Origin: Sphingopyxis macrogoltabida | GTDB lineage: Bacteria > Pseudomonadota > Alphaproteobacteria > Sphingomonadales > Sphingomonadaceae | Assembly: GCF_001307295.1 (NCBI RefSeq) | Contig: NZ_CP012700.1 | Span: 2,297,001-2,361,000 of the forward strand | Length of the DNA: 64,000 nt | Direction of reading: 5' to 3' | Shown: piece by piece, positions 10,066-19,325 of the stretch | Layout of the letters: the number at the start of each line of letters is the position of its first letter | Position numbering within the stretch: position 1 is the stretch's first letter | Notes under the pieces: generated by a model | Seen by the model: only the letters and a program-made list of their open reading frames with translations | The model's database searches: none | Told to the model about the DNA's origin: nothing | Made by a program: the position numbers and the translations under genes

Positions 10066-10443
10066 ATGACCAACGACCGCACGCAGCACGCGCTCGCCAT
10101 ATTGGCCGCGATCGGCACGGGAACAGTCCCGCTCGATCCGTTCACGTCCGACGCACGCTGGTGGTGGAACGGCGGGCTCGATCTGCCGGTGGCGGAGTTT
10201 GCCGCACTCCTCGCCACACTGCACACGCAAACCGAAAGCGGCATCGCCATCACGACCGGCCTGATCATGGCGCAGGACGACAGCGTCATGATCGAAGCGA
10301 CATCGGCGGCACGGCTGATCAACGGCCGCATCTATGACAATCGCTATATCTTCCTGTTCCACTTTCGCGGCGACGCCATATGCGAGGTGCGCGAATATAG
10401 CGACAGCGCGCACGTCAACGCGACGTTCGATCTTGCAGCTTGA
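10066..10443 (+). CDS. NTF2-like/SnoaL-like domain protein
   Basis: 125 residues with the cone-shaped NTF2-like pattern: an N-terminal helix, then D-A-R-W-W-W-N-G-G, and a C-terminal strand pair around RYIFLFHFRGDAICEVREY. Such proteins include isomerases, hydratases and dehydratases of small hydrophobic ligands. The ribosome site GAGAGGAA precedes the ATG. It is convergent with the LysR gene, the two stop codons being directly adjacent (10443/10444). Its exact reaction cannot be read from the sequence. Confidence 0.82.
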   Translation: MTNDRTQHALAILAAIGTGTVPLDPFTSDARWWWNGGLDLPVAEFAALLATLHTQTESGIAITTGLIMAQDDSVMIEATSAARLINGRIYDNRYIFLFHFRGDAICEVREYSDSAHVNATFDLAA

Positions 10444-11445
10444 TCAGCCGAACGACGCGATCGGCAGCCGCTCGACGCTTTCGCCCGCGGCCTCGCGCCC
10501 GGCCTGCCAGCGCTCCGCAAATTCGAAGAAGCGCCGCGCCGCCTTGTTCGGCGCCGTGCCCAGCACGACCGAGAAATCCATGAAGAAATTCATGCCCTCG
10601 ACGGGCCGCAGCACCAGCCCGGCCGGGGTCGGAAACCAGCCGATGCCGATACAGCAATTGCCGCTGCGCAGCGCATAGCGTTCGATCGCCAGCGCATTGC
10701 CTTCGGACGGTGCGAGCGGAATCGCGCCGTGCGACAGCATGAAACTGACCATCGGGTTGATAAAGGCATCGCCATGCTCGCCGCTCAGCATCGCGACCCG
10801 ACGTCCGGCGAGCGCGGCGCCGGGGATCATGTCCATCACCGCGAGTTCGCTCTCTTCCGGAACCAGCAGCCCGATCTTGCGGCGGCACAGCACGACACGT
10901 TCGAGCGCGTCGGGATATTGCACCTCGTTGACGATATGGCCGAAGGGCACGTCGCGAGTGAATTCACTCGCCGGTGTGTCCGTCGCGATGCCGAGCAACA
11001 GCGCGGCGTCGAGCCGGTCGGTCAGCAGGTCGCGGATCTGGTCCGACTGCAAACGGTTGTCGATCGTATGCCGGATTTCGGGGCGCGCCGCGGCAAAGGC
11101 GTCGAGCAGGTCGATACGATCGGTGAAGTCCATCGTGTACATCGCCGCGCCCAGCCGGAATTGCGTTGTCGTCGCATGCTGCATTTCCTCGGCGTCGCGG
11201 CGCACCGCTTCGGCGCCCTCCAGCAACGCTTCGACCTTGGGCAACAGCCGCGCCCCCTGTTCGCTGAGCGTCACGCTACGCGAGGTGCGGTGGAACAGCA
11301 CGAACCCCAATATCTGTTCGAGTTCCTTGATCTGCCCCGACACCGTCGGCTGGGTCAGGTGCAGCCGTTCGGCCGCCCGGGTGACCGAGCTTTCGCGGGC
11401 AACCGCGGCAAAGCTGCGCAGCAGCTTGAAATCGAGATGCTGCAT
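10444..11445 (-). CDS. LysR-family transcriptional regulator
   Basis: 333 residues from the chosen start. The N-terminal winged helix is classic for LysR: LRSFAAVARESSVTRAAERL, then HLTQPTVSGQIKELEQILG and V-T-L-S-E-Q-G. A substrate-binding domain follows. The start at 11445 has AGAGG only two bases upstream, which is tight; an in-frame start at 11484 would add 13 residues. It is divergent from the cytochrome P450 gene, the usual arrangement for a LysR activator and its target. Confidence 0.92.
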   Translation of the reverse strand: MQHLDFKLLRSFAAVARESSVTRAAERLHLTQPTVSGQIKELEQILGFVLFHRTSRSVTLSEQGARLLPKVEALLEGAEAVRRDAEEMQHATTTQFRLGAAMYTMDFTDRIDLLDAFAAARPEIRHTIDNRLQSDQIRDLLTDRLDAALLLGIATDTPASEFTRDVPFGHIVNEVQYPDALERVVLCRRKIGLLVPEESELAVMDMIPGAALAGRRVAMLSGEHGDAFINPMVSFMLSHGAIPLAPSEGNALAIERYALRSGNCCIGIGWFPTPAGLVLRPVEGMNFFMDFSVVLGTAPNKAARRFFEFAERWQAGREAAGESVERLPIASFG

Positions 11446-11493
11446 ATCCTCTAACCCAATCGCTCTGTCGGCAATTGCCGCCAAGCATAACAG

Positions 11494-11517
11494 ATCGATT
11501 GGCGGGGTCTATCGATT
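11494..11517. promoter_or_regulatory. Candidate LysR-binding region
   Basis: The 139 bp between divergent lysR and the P450 gene contains ATCGATT twice (11494-11500 and 11511-11517), 17 bp apart. Because ATCGAT is self-complementary, the pair also reads as an inverted repeat, as expected for a LysR box. This is a positional inference. Confidence 0.35.
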
Positions 11518-11584
11518 CACCGCGAAACCCGATTGGACGCAGCCCGCCCCGGCTCCCTACCAAGGCGCCGAGAGGAGAACCGAC

Positions 11585-12859
11585 GTGCCCCATATGCTCG
11601 CGGACAATATCGACGAGATCATCACCGATCCGGCGACTTACGCGGACGAAGCGCTGTATCACCAGATCTTCGCCGAACTGCGCAGCGCCGATCCGGTGCA
11701 TTGGTGCGCGCCGGCCCAATATCACCCCTTCTGGGCGGTGACCCGGCACGCCGACATCATGCGGGTGGAACTGGATGCCGCCAATTTCCGCAACGAGCCG
11801 CGCCAGTTCCTCGTCACCATCGACGACCAGCAGATGATGGAGGAACAGACCGGCGAAAGCAATTTCGCGCGCAACCTCGTCGCGATGGATAACCCCGATC
11901 ACAAGGCCTATCGCGCGCTGACCGCCGACTGGTTCGGCGCCAAGAGCGTCCGCGCGCTCGAGGAGAAGATCACCGAACTGGCCCGCGAAACCGTCGACCG
12001 CATGGTCGCGATGGGCGGCACCTGCGACTTTGCGAAGGAGATCGCCGCCTGGTATCCGCTGCGCACGATCATGATCGTCCTCGGCGTGCCGCGCGAAGAC
12101 GAGCCCTTGATGCTCGAACTGTCCCAGAAAGTGTTCGGCGGCAGCGATGCCGACACCGGCGGCGGCGAAGGCATGGCATCGATGCTCGAGGCCTTTGCCG
12201 CGTTCAACGACTATTTCGGCCGCGTCGTCGCCGACCGGCTGGTGAATCCGCAGGACGATGTCGCGACGCTGTTGTCGACCGCGACGATCGACGGCGCGCC
12301 GATCGGCGAGGCCGAGCGCAACGCCTATTTCCTGATCATCGCGGCGGCGGGACACGACACCACCAGTTCGGCGATCTCGGGCGGCCTGCTGGCGCTGATC
12401 CGCAATCCCGACCAGATGGCGAAGCTGCGCGCCAACCCCGATCTGATGCCCCAAGCGGTTGACGAGTTCATCCGCTGGACGACACCGGTAAAACATTTCT
12501 TCCGCACTGCGGTGGCGGATTGCGAGGTCGGCGGACAATCGGTGAAGGCCGGCGACAGCCTGATGATGTGCTATCCCTCGGCGAACCGCGACGAGGCGGC
12601 ATTCGACGATCCGATGGAATTTCGCATAGACCGCAAACCGAACCGTCAACTCGCGTTTGGCTACGGCCCGCACGTCTGCCTCGGCCAGTTTCTCGCCAAG
12701 ATGGAAATCCGGATTCTCTTCACCGAACTGCTCGCGCGCATCGATGACATCGAGCTCGCCGGCGAGCCGGCATGGGTGAAGGCCAATTTCGTGTCGGGGC
12801 TCAAACGCTTGCCGATCCGCTATCGCTGCGAGGGAGCAGCGTCCGTCACCGGTGGATGA
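11585..12859 (+). CDS. Cytochrome P450 monooxygenase
   Basis: 424 residues from a GTG start at 11585, chosen because GAGAGGAG lies 7 bases upstream; the in-frame ATG at 11594 is too far from it. The oxygen-binding I-helix motif is A-G-H-D-T-T-S, the K-helix ExxR is E-F-I-R, and the haem-ligand loop is FGYGPHVCLGQ with Cys365. It resembles soluble bacterial CYPs that hydroxylate terpenes, steroids or fatty acids. Redox partners are not encoded next to it. It is divergent from the LysR gene and precedes a TonB receptor, so it may hydroxylate a compound imported by that receptor. Confidence 0.95.
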   Translation: MPHMLADNIDEIITDPATYADEALYHQIFAELRSADPVHWCAPAQYHPFWAVTRHADIMRVELDAANFRNEPRQFLVTIDDQQMMEEQTGESNFARNLVAMDNPDHKAYRALTADWFGAKSVRALEEKITELARETVDRMVAMGGTCDFAKEIAAWYPLRTIMIVLGVPREDEPLMLELSQKVFGGSDADTGGGEGMASMLEAFAAFNDYFGRVVADRLVNPQDDVATLLSTATIDGAPIGEAERNAYFLIIAAAGHDTTSSAISGGLLALIRNPDQMAKLRANPDLMPQAVDEFIRWTTPVKHFFRTAVADCEVGGQSVKAGDSLMMCYPSANRDEAAFDDPMEFRIDRKPNRQLAFGYGPHVCLGQFLAKMEIRILFTELLARIDDIELAGEPAWVKANFVSGLKRLPIRYRCEGAASVTGG

Positions 12860-13051
12860 CGGAAATCAGTCACGCTATCCGCTGCGCGATCTTGGCTAGA
12901 GAGAGGCAGATAATAGCAGGCTTTCCATGCCTTTTTCCAATGGATCGGCGAACAGTCTCGATTGGACAGGACATGGGTGTGGGTGGGACACAGTCAACAA
13001 GACCCGCGGCCACGAAGCCGCGGTGACAAAATAGATGGGATGGAGGACCTT

Positions 13052-15319
13052 ATGACAGCATTTCGCGTATTTTCGGCTGCTCTGCTCGGCGCGACCGCGC
13101 TGGCTTCGACGCCGGCATGGGCGCAGGACAGCGGCGGTGAAACGCCCGCCGAAGCCGAAGCTTCGGGCGGCATCGTCGATATCGTCGTCACCGCGCAGCG
13201 CCGCTCGGAATCGCTGATGAAGGTCCCGGTCGCCGTCTCGGCGCTCAACACCGAAGACCTGACGCGCCAGGGGATCACGTCCAGCTTCGACCTCAGCGGC
13301 TCGGTTCCCTCGCTCCAGGTGACGAGCGCGTTCGGCGAGGCGCAGCCCAATTTCACGATGCGCGGCATCGGCGTGGGCAATGAATATGGCGCCAACCAGG
13401 TGTCGCCGGTCGGCGTCTATACCGACGACAATTACCTCAGCGCCCGCACGATGCACGGGTTGCAGCTTTACGACCTCGAACGCGTCGAGGCGCTGCGCGG
13501 GCCGCAGGGCACGCTCTACGGCCGCAACACCACCGGTGGCGCGATCAACTTCATCTCGAACAAGCCGAACCTCGAACCGGGTGCGCGCGGTTATGTCGAG
13601 GCAGGCTATGGCCGCTTCAATGAAGTCCGCGGCCAGGGCGCGATCGAAGGCACGCTGATCGACGACGTTCTCGGCTTTCGCGCTGCGGTCAATTATGTCG
13701 AGGCCGACGGTTATGTGAAGAATATCTTCCCCGGCCAGCCCGACGCCAATTCCAAGGATTCGATCGCCGGCCGCCTGATCATCCGCGCCAAGCCCAGCGA
13801 AAAGCTGGACATGATGCTGAAGTTCACGGGCAGCAAGGGCAAGCCGACGCAGGCCGCCGCCTTCCACCGCAACGACGGCACCGGCACCTCGACCTATTTC
13901 CGCTCGAACGACAATCTCAGCTTCTTCGAGACCAACCAGCCCGACCTCGGCTTCAACGACGTCAAGAATGCGGGCGTCCAGTTCAACATCAATTACGAAC
14001 TGACCGACAGCCTCTCGCTCCAGACGCTGACCGCCTATGATTGGTCGAAGCAGGCGCTGTCACAAGAAGGATCGGGCACGCCCGTCGTCGGCTTCCTGCA
14101 GACCAACTACGGCGACGTCTACAAGCAGTTCAACCAGGAAGTGAAGCTGGCGTACAGCGGCGACAGCACCAATGTGCAGGCCGGCGTCTATTACGGTTGG
14201 GACAGCATCAACAACGTCGACAAATATCGTCTCGTCAGCACGCTCTATTTCTACCAGCACTACCGGCAGGAGCGGAACAGCTACGCCGCCTTCGCACAGC
14301 TTGACCAGGACATCGGCGACCATTTCGGCTTCACCCTCGGCGTGCGCTATACGAAGGACAGCAACCATCATTACGATGCCTATTCCTTCCTGACCGCCTT
14401 TGCCGACCCAACCACGTCGCCGGCGTTCGGCACCTATGATTTCGATCCGACCGATCCCGACGCCGCGGCGATCACCTTCACCCACGGCAGCATCTCGCCG
14501 ACCGGGGTGATCACCCCCGAAGCGTCGAAGCGCCGCAAGAGCAGCCGCGTCACGGGCAAGGTCGGCATCGACTACACTTTCGACAGCGGATCGATGCTCT
14601 ACGCCAACTATAGCCGCGGCTATCGCGCGGGGTCGTTCGCCAGCCAGTTCTACGGCGGCAACCCGATCGATTTCGTGCCGCCCGAACAGGTCGATGCCTA
14701 TGAAATCGGCGCCAAGACACGGTTGTTCGACGGGATGGCGACCTTCACCACCGCAGCGTTCCTGACCAAATACAAGAACCAGCAGCTCAACGAGGTCATC
14801 GGTACCACCGGTTTCATCCGCTCGGCACCGGGGTCGACGATCAAGGGGGTCGAGGCCGAACTCAATATCCGGCCGGTGTCGTCGCTGACCGCGAACCTGT
14901 CGGTCACCTGGCTCGACGCCACCTATGACAAATTGACGCTTTCGGGGGTCAATCTCGACGGCAACAACCTGCCGAATGCGCCGACATGGACGATCAACGC
15001 CGGTGCCGACTGGACGATCGGGTCGATCGGATCGGGCGAAGTCGTCTTCTCGCCGAACCTCGTCTACACCAGCAAGCAGTTCTTCTCGCCGTTCAACAAC
15101 GAGGCCGGCAACCAGTTCCTCAACTCGCCCGGCCATGTGCTCGCCGACGCGACGCTGGGCTGGGAAGGCGAGCAATTGTCCGTCCGGCTGTGGGCGACCA
15201 ATATCTTCAACAAGAAATACTTCATGTACGGCCTCAACCTGCGCGATGCCTTTGGTTACGACTATCTGCTCCACGCACCGCCGCGCATGTATGGCGTGAC
15301 CGCGCGCTACAAATTCTAG
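13052..15319 (+). CDS. TonB-dependent outer-membrane receptor
   Basis: 755 residues. The signal peptide covers about 1-24 (ending A-W-A) and a TonB-box-like strand G-I-V-D-I-V-V-T-A-Q-R-R follows. The plug domain has L-E-R-V-E-A-L-R-G-P-Q-G-T-L-Y-G-R-N, and a beta-barrel ends in an aromatic residue (A-R-Y-K-F). The ATG at 13052 is preceded by GGAGG within 10 bases; an upstream in-frame start is less likely. The leader contains a small palindrome CCGCGGC/GCCGCGG (13004-13023). Sphingomonads use such receptors for sugars, lignin-derived aromatics, terpenoids and siderophores. The neighbouring P450 and SDR genes suggest a hydrophobic organic substrate rather than iron. Confidence 0.95.
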   Translation: MTAFRVFSAALLGATALASTPAWAQDSGGETPAEAEASGGIVDIVVTAQRRSESLMKVPVAVSALNTEDLTRQGITSSFDLSGSVPSLQVTSAFGEAQPNFTMRGIGVGNEYGANQVSPVGVYTDDNYLSARTMHGLQLYDLERVEALRGPQGTLYGRNTTGGAINFISNKPNLEPGARGYVEAGYGRFNEVRGQGAIEGTLIDDVLGFRAAVNYVEADGYVKNIFPGQPDANSKDSIAGRLIIRAKPSEKLDMMLKFTGSKGKPTQAAAFHRNDGTGTSTYFRSNDNLSFFETNQPDLGFNDVKNAGVQFNINYELTDSLSLQTLTAYDWSKQALSQEGSGTPVVGFLQTNYGDVYKQFNQEVKLAYSGDSTNVQAGVYYGWDSINNVDKYRLVSTLYFYQHYRQERNSYAAFAQLDQDIGDHFGFTLGVRYTKDSNHHYDAYSFLTAFADPTTSPAFGTYDFDPTDPDAAAITFTHGSISPTGVITPEASKRRKSSRVTGKVGIDYTFDSGSMLYANYSRGYRAGSFASQFYGGNPIDFVPPEQVDAYEIGAKTRLFDGMATFTTAAFLTKYKNQQLNEVIGTTGFIRSAPGSTIKGVEAELNIRPVSSLTANLSVTWLDATYDKLTLSGVNLDGNNLPNAPTWTINAGADWTIGSIGSGEVVFSPNLVYTSKQFFSPFNNEAGNQFLNSPGHVLADATLGWEGEQLSVRLWATNIFNKKYFMYGLNLRDAFGYDYLLHAPPRMYGVTARYKF

Positions 15320-15332
15320 GAAAAAGGAGAGT

Positions 15333-15358
15333 GGCCGGCGGGGTCTTCGGGTCCCGCC
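15333..15358 (+). terminator. GC-rich hairpin after the TonB receptor gene
   Basis: CCGGCGGG (15333-15340) pairs with CCCGCCGG (15351-15358) across a 10-base loop, 14 bases after the receptor stop codon. Only a weak T-rich stretch follows (TTGCCGTT), so it may be a weak terminator or an mRNA-stabilising stem. Confidence 0.5.
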
Positions 15359-15383
15359 GGTTGCCGTTCCCGTACAACGACCG

Positions 15384-15818
15384 ATGAATAGGACGACCGA
15401 CAAGCCGACATCCGAACGCACCACCGGCGGCTGCCTCTGCGGCAGTGTGCGTTACAGCTTCGGCGGTGCGCCTTTGCTCACCGCCATCTGTCATTGCCGC
15501 CACTGCCAGCGCCAGTCGGGCAGCGCCTTCGGGATTGTCGCGGCGGTGCCCGAAGCGGATTTCGACCTGCAGGGCGAAACCCGGACATTCCACGACAGCA
15601 GCGACAGCGGCCGGACGGTCGCGCGCGTCTTTTGCCCCGCCTGCGGATCGCCGATCCTGTCGACGATCGAACCGATGCCGGGCATCATGCTGATCAAGGC
15701 GGGCACGCTCGATGACCCGACCGGGCTCCATCCCGCGATCGAGGTCTATTGCGACCGCGCCCTGCCCTTCCTGCCCGCACTGGCCGGAACCGAACGCCAC
15801 GCCGGATCGAACATCTAG
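15384..15818 (+). CDS. GFA/CENP-V-like zinc-binding protein
   Basis: 144 residues with the cysteine pattern of the GFA (glutathione-dependent formaldehyde-activating enzyme-like) family: GGCLCGSVRY, CHCRHCQRQSG and FCPACGSPI. These ligands bind structural and possibly catalytic zinc. Most members have no proven formaldehyde activity, so the function is open. An SDR gene follows after nine bases and is probably co-transcribed. Confidence 0.9.
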   Translation: MNRTTDKPTSERTTGGCLCGSVRYSFGGAPLLTAICHCRHCQRQSGSAFGIVAAVPEADFDLQGETRTFHDSSDSGRTVARVFCPACGSPILSTIEPMPGIMLIKAGTLDDPTGLHPAIEVYCDRALPFLPALAGTERHAGSNI

Positions 15819-15827
15819 GACAATCGA

Positions 15828-16625
15828 ATGAGCGCAATCCTGAATCTGGACGGCAAGGTCGCCGTCATCACCGGGGCCGCGTCGGGCATCGGCCGCCAGA
15901 CGGCGACGCTGTTTCATGCGCTGGGCGCGCGGCTGCTGCTGACCGACATCGATACCGCCGGGCTGGAGGCGTTTGCTGCCGAGCTCGACGGCGACGTACT
16001 GACAGCGACGCATGACGTCACCAGCGCCGACGCATGGCACGCGGTGTTCGGGCAGGCGGGCGCGGCATTCGGCCGGCTCGATATCCTCGTCAACAACGCC
16101 GGCATCATGATGTCCAAACCCTTTGCCGAAGCCGGGATCGACATTCTGCGGCGGCAGATGGCGATCAATGTCGAGGGCATCTATATGGGGATGCAGGGCG
16201 CGTTGCCGCTGATGCGCGCCGCGATCGCCGCAGGCGCTGGGACCACCTCGATCGTCAACATCTCTTCGGTCTATGGCAAGGTCGGCGGCGCGCAGTTCGC
16301 GGCCTACAGCGCGTCCAAGGGTGCGGTGCGCGGACTCAGCAAGGCGGTGGCGATCGAGCTGGCCGGCACGGGCATCCGGGTCAATGCCGTCCTGCCCGGG
16401 CCGGTGGCAACGAACCTTGGCGCCAGTTGGGACCCGCCCACCGATGCCGAAGGCACCCCCCTCACCCCAGAGGCCGCGCTGGCGGCATGGACAAAACTAA
16501 TCCCGATGGGCCGGCTCGGCGATGCCAACGACATCGCGCCGCTGATCGCCTTCCTCGCAAGCGACGCCGCCGCCTTCATCACCGGTTCCGAATTTATCGC
16601 CGACGGCGGCTATACCGCCGCCTGA
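15828..16625 (+). CDS. Short-chain dehydrogenase/reductase (SDR)
   Basis: 265 residues with T-G-A-A-S-G-I-G, an N-N-A-G motif, the catalytic YSASK, and the C-terminus FIADGGYTAA. An Asp at the end of beta-2 (LLLTDIDTAG) favours NAD. It is convergent with the minus-strand NTF2-like gene that ends six bases later. Likely an alcohol dehydrogenase of the surrounding catabolic set. Confidence 0.92.
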   Translation: MSAILNLDGKVAVITGAASGIGRQTATLFHALGARLLLTDIDTAGLEAFAAELDGDVLTATHDVTSADAWHAVFGQAGAAFGRLDILVNNAGIMMSKPFAEAGIDILRRQMAINVEGIYMGMQGALPLMRAAIAAGAGTTSIVNISSVYGKVGGAQFAAYSASKGAVRGLSKAVAIELAGTGIRVNAVLPGPVATNLGASWDPPTDAEGTPLTPEAALAAWTKLIPMGRLGDANDIAPLIAFLASDAAAFITGSEFIADGGYTAA

Positions 16626-16631
16626 CCGGCG

Positions 16632-17006
16632 TCAGGGCATCGCGCGCTCGAGCTCGGCAAGGTCGAAATAATCGCGCCAGGCAGCGATACGGCCGCTGCC
16701 GTCGATCTCGAAAATCCCGGCGGCGCGCACCGATGTCCAGCCCTGTCCCGCAAAACGGAAACGATCCTCGCGCTCGGTGAAGACGATATTGCCGTTCGCC
16801 GCGATGGCGAGAATGCGCCAGTCGATCGCCTCCGCAGCCAGAAACGGCGCCAGCATGTCCATCGTCGCCGCGCGGCCATGCGCCGGTTCGAGCGGGATAC
16901 CCGCGCACACGACATCGTCGGCCAGCAATCCGGCGATGGCCGTGGCATCGCGGCGATTGAACGCCGCCACCAGTGCCTCGACCACGGCGACCGGACCGGC
17001 CGTCAC
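16632..17006 (-). CDS. NTF2-like (limonene-epoxide-hydrolase-type) protein
   Basis: 124 residues starting at GTG (17006), which overlaps the stop of the upstream SDR (GTGA). The sequence has an N-terminal helix VVEALVAAFNRRDA, a core strand NIVFTEREDRFRF, and a terminal IAAWRDYFD. It therefore resembles the limonene-1,2-epoxide hydrolase/ketosteroid-isomerase-like fold. Last gene of a six-gene operon. Possible roles are epoxide hydrolysis, dehydration or isomerisation of an intermediate; not determined from sequence. Confidence 0.85.
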   Translation of the reverse strand: MTAGPVAVVEALVAAFNRRDATAIAGLLADDVVCAGIPLEPAHGRAATMDMLAPFLAAEAIDWRILAIAANGNIVFTEREDRFRFAGQGWTSVRAAGIFEIDGSGRIAAWRDYFDLAELERAMP

Positions 17007-17776
17007 CCGAGCGGAACCTGCGTCGGCTGACCCGAACCGGCGCTGACGCCGCCGTCGGCGACGACGATCGACCCGAACATGAAACCTGCCTCGTCGGAAG
17101 CGAGGAAGGCGGTCAGGTTCGCGATCTCTTCCGGCCGCCCCGGGCGCTGCGCCGGGATTTCCTTGATCCAGCGGTCGAGCAGGTCGGGCAACGCCTTGAA
17201 CGCGTCGGTGGCCGGGGTCTCGATGAACCCCGGACAGATGGCGTTGATCCGCACGCCCTCGCGCGCATGATAGACCGCCATCGCCCGCGTCAGCTGGATG
17301 ACCGCCCCCTTCTGGGCCGAATAGGAGGGATAGGCCCCCTCGCCGCCCAGCCCCGAAATCGACGCGATGTTGATGATCGTGCCCTTGGTCTTGCGCAGGT
17401 GCGGGATCGCGGCGCGCGAGGAGAAGAAGACCGAGTCATAATTCACCGCATTGCTGCGCCGCCAGTCCTCGGTGCTATGCTCGTGGATCAATGCCACCGC
17501 GGCAACCGCCGCATTGTTGACAAGGATGTCGAGACCGCCGAACAGTTCGACCGCATGCGCGATCAGCGCCTCGACGTCGCCCTCTTCGCCGACGTCGGTC
17601 GCCATGAAATGCGCGTCCGGGTTGGCGAGGCGCCGCAGCGCCTCGTCGCCCCGCGCCTGCGTCCGGCCGCAGAACAGCACCTGCGCCCCGTCGTCGAGCA
17701 GCCGGCTGACGATGGCGTAGCCGATCCCGTCGGTGCCGCCGGTGACGATCGCCGCCCTACCGCTCAATTTTCCCAT
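17003..17776 (-). CDS. Short-chain dehydrogenase/reductase (SDR)
   Basis: 257 residues. The cofactor motif is T-G-G-T-D-G-I-G and the catalytic motif is YSAQK. The usual N-N-A-G is N-N-A-A, a mild deviation. An Arg after beta-2 (CGRTQARG) favours NADP. It sits between the lipocalin-like gene and the NTF2-like gene in the operon, four bases from the former. Probably a carbonyl reductase or alcohol dehydrogenase. Confidence 0.9.
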   Translation of the reverse strand: MGKLSGRAAIVTGGTDGIGYAIVSRLLDDGAQVLFCGRTQARGDEALRRLANPDAHFMATDVGEEGDVEALIAHAVELFGGLDILVNNAAVAAVALIHEHSTEDWRRSNAVNYDSVFFSSRAAIPHLRKTKGTIINIASISGLGGEGAYPSYSAQKGAVIQLTRAMAVYHAREGVRINAICPGFIETPATDAFKALPDLLDRWIKEIPAQRPGRPEEIANLTAFLASDEAGFMFGSIVVADGGVSAGSGQPTQVPLG

Positions 17777-17780
17777 CGGA

Positions 17781-18893
17781 TCAGTCCTTGTCCCAGCGCG
17801 TGATGTCCATCGCGCTCTCGACGCCCAGCGGCGCATAAGCACCAAGTATCGCCTGTTCGAACGTGCCGATCGTTTCCTCGACCGTGCCGTCGGGCTCGGT
17901 CATCCGGACCCGTGACAGCCGCTGGACGTGCAAATTCTCAAGCTTTGTCGGGTCGAGATCGGCGACCGCGAAATCCTCGCGCTCGACGCGCAGCGCACCA
18001 TGGTAATTGCCGTGGAACCATTCGCTGTGGAAATAGCCGATGCCCTTCATCTGCATCCGATGGAACGGTTCGAACTCCAGCCGGTAGGGACCGGTGCCGT
18101 AATCGACGGTCAGCACGCCGCTCTTCGGCCACAGCGTACCGGGTTCGAGCACCGTTTCCATCTCCGCATTTTCGGTTTCGAGGAAGGATTCGGGGCCGGT
18201 ACCGTCGGGGCAGAGCACCGACCTTTTGTTCCACACATGCCCGCTCGGCTCGGCGGCGATGTGGAAGAAGAAGCTCTTGTCCTTGAAATTGAGCGGGGTC
18301 CATTGCCAGAAATAGCCCTGCTCGCCCGCCAGTGGATTGGGCTGCGGGTCCGACATGCCGATCGGACGCGTCCCCCACGACCGGTCGCGGGTGCCGGTGC
18401 ACAGCGGGCTCAAATCGATGCGTTTGCCGTCGATGCTGATCCAGCCGGTCCAGTGGCCGTTCTGGGTCAGGCGCGTATAGTCGAGGAAACCCTTGGTACC
18501 GACGCGGCGCATGAAGCGCGGTTCCTCGATCGGAAAGGCGCGGCCGGTGATCGTGATGTCGGCGGCGATACCGTCATGCTCGTCGACGACGATCCGCAGC
18601 TTCTGGAGCGGCTCGACCACCTCGATGCGGATCGGGCCGACCGACGTGTCCATGCGATCGGTCAGGACGCGGCTGCCGCGCAGGCAATGCTGCACCCCGT
18701 CGACCTGAATCGAAATGCCGCAGTCGATGATGTTGAGGTGCGGATAGATGCCCATGCCGGCCAGGAAGAACAGCGACCCGTCGGGCTCGTAGCCGTTGAA
18801 CCAGTAACGGTCATAGAAATTGCGGTCGGTGCCCGAATAGGCGATCGGCTCGGGAGTCTGGTGGATCGCGAAATCGTCGGCGGCGGTCAGCAT
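17781..18893 (-). CDS. CrtC/AttH-like lipocalin-fold protein (DUF7064/7065 type)
   Basis: 370 residues from the ATG at 18893, which has GGAG six bases upstream (a TTG 12 bases earlier is less likely). The protein is rich in Trp/Tyr/Gly beta-strand phrases such as R-D-R-S-W-G-T-R and W-F-H-G-N-Y-H-G-A-L. These resemble the two-domain lipocalin fold of hydroxyneurosporene synthase (hydratase)/AttH-like proteins. The R-D-(R/H)-S-W-G-T-R motif recurs in the paralogue at 26684-27886. Both copies lie next to APH kinases. A hydratase or ligand-binding role for a lipophilic compound is plausible but unproven. No signal peptide is seen. Confidence 0.75.
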   Translation of the reverse strand: MLTAADDFAIHQTPEPIAYSGTDRNFYDRYWFNGYEPDGSLFFLAGMGIYPHLNIIDCGISIQVDGVQHCLRGSRVLTDRMDTSVGPIRIEVVEPLQKLRIVVDEHDGIAADITITGRAFPIEEPRFMRRVGTKGFLDYTRLTQNGHWTGWISIDGKRIDLSPLCTGTRDRSWGTRPIGMSDPQPNPLAGEQGYFWQWTPLNFKDKSFFFHIAAEPSGHVWNKRSVLCPDGTGPESFLETENAEMETVLEPGTLWPKSGVLTVDYGTGPYRLEFEPFHRMQMKGIGYFHSEWFHGNYHGALRVEREDFAVADLDPTKLENLHVQRLSRVRMTEPDGTVEETIGTFEQAILGAYAPLGVESAMDITRWDKD

Positions 18894-18917
18894 GTTTATC
18901 TCCAATATGGGGAGGGA

Positions 18918-19325
18918 TCAGAAATTGGCGGAGGCGACGCGGCGTCGCTCGACCGAGCGTGCGAGTTCGCGCCAGATATCGGCATCGAGCGCGCGCGCTT
19001 CGTCATCGTCGCGGTCTTCGAGCGCCGCCTGCAAGTCGATGAGCGCAGCGCGCAGCCGGTCATTCTCGGCTTCGAGCGCCGATACACGGAGGTCGGGCGC
19101 CGCGGGGGTCGCGATCGCGACGCCCCCACGCTGCAACAGCGCGCGCACCGCCGCATTCTCTTCGAACAATCGCGCCGCGGCGCGGTCGAACTCTTCGGCG
19201 ATCATGTCGATCATCGCCGATCCCATCGCGACATTATTGGCGCGAAAGCCGGTGAGTTCGGGGACGATTTCGGCGCGCAAACGCGCGGCAAGGTCACGCG
19301 CGGCGACCGGGATCGACGGTTTCAT
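18918..19325 (-). CDS. Small helical protein coupled to an APH kinase
   Basis: 135 residues, almost entirely helical, with a coiled-coil-like stretch in the second half (LRVSALEAENDRLRAALIDL). I do not recognise a named domain. Its start overlaps the stop of the kinase gene upstream (ATGA, 19322-19325), implying tight coupling and probably a complex. In Pseudomonas levulinate catabolism the APH-like kinase LvaA needs a small partner, LvaB, encoded beside it. This gene has the same size class and position, so a partner role is a reasonable inference, not a demonstrated homology. Confidence 0.75.
   Translation of the reverse strand: MKPSIPVAARDLAARLRAEIVPELTGFRANNVAMGSAMIDMIAEEFDRAAARLFEENAAVRALLQRGGVAIATPAAPDLRVSALEAENDRLRAALIDLQAALEDRDDDEARALDADIWRELARSVERRRVASANF

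Noticed and set aside
7371..10337. A very long plus-strand open frame (about 988 codons) opposite the aldehyde dehydrogenase and kinase genes
   Set aside because: It is Arg/His/Gly-rich antisense of high-GC genes, and the minus-strand products have clear catalytic motifs. Many such antisense frames occur across the window and were ignored.
10697..11584. An in-frame 5' extension of the P450 gene over the LysR gene
   Set aside because: It is antisense to lysR; the GTG at 11585 has a proper ribosome site and gives a normal P450 length.
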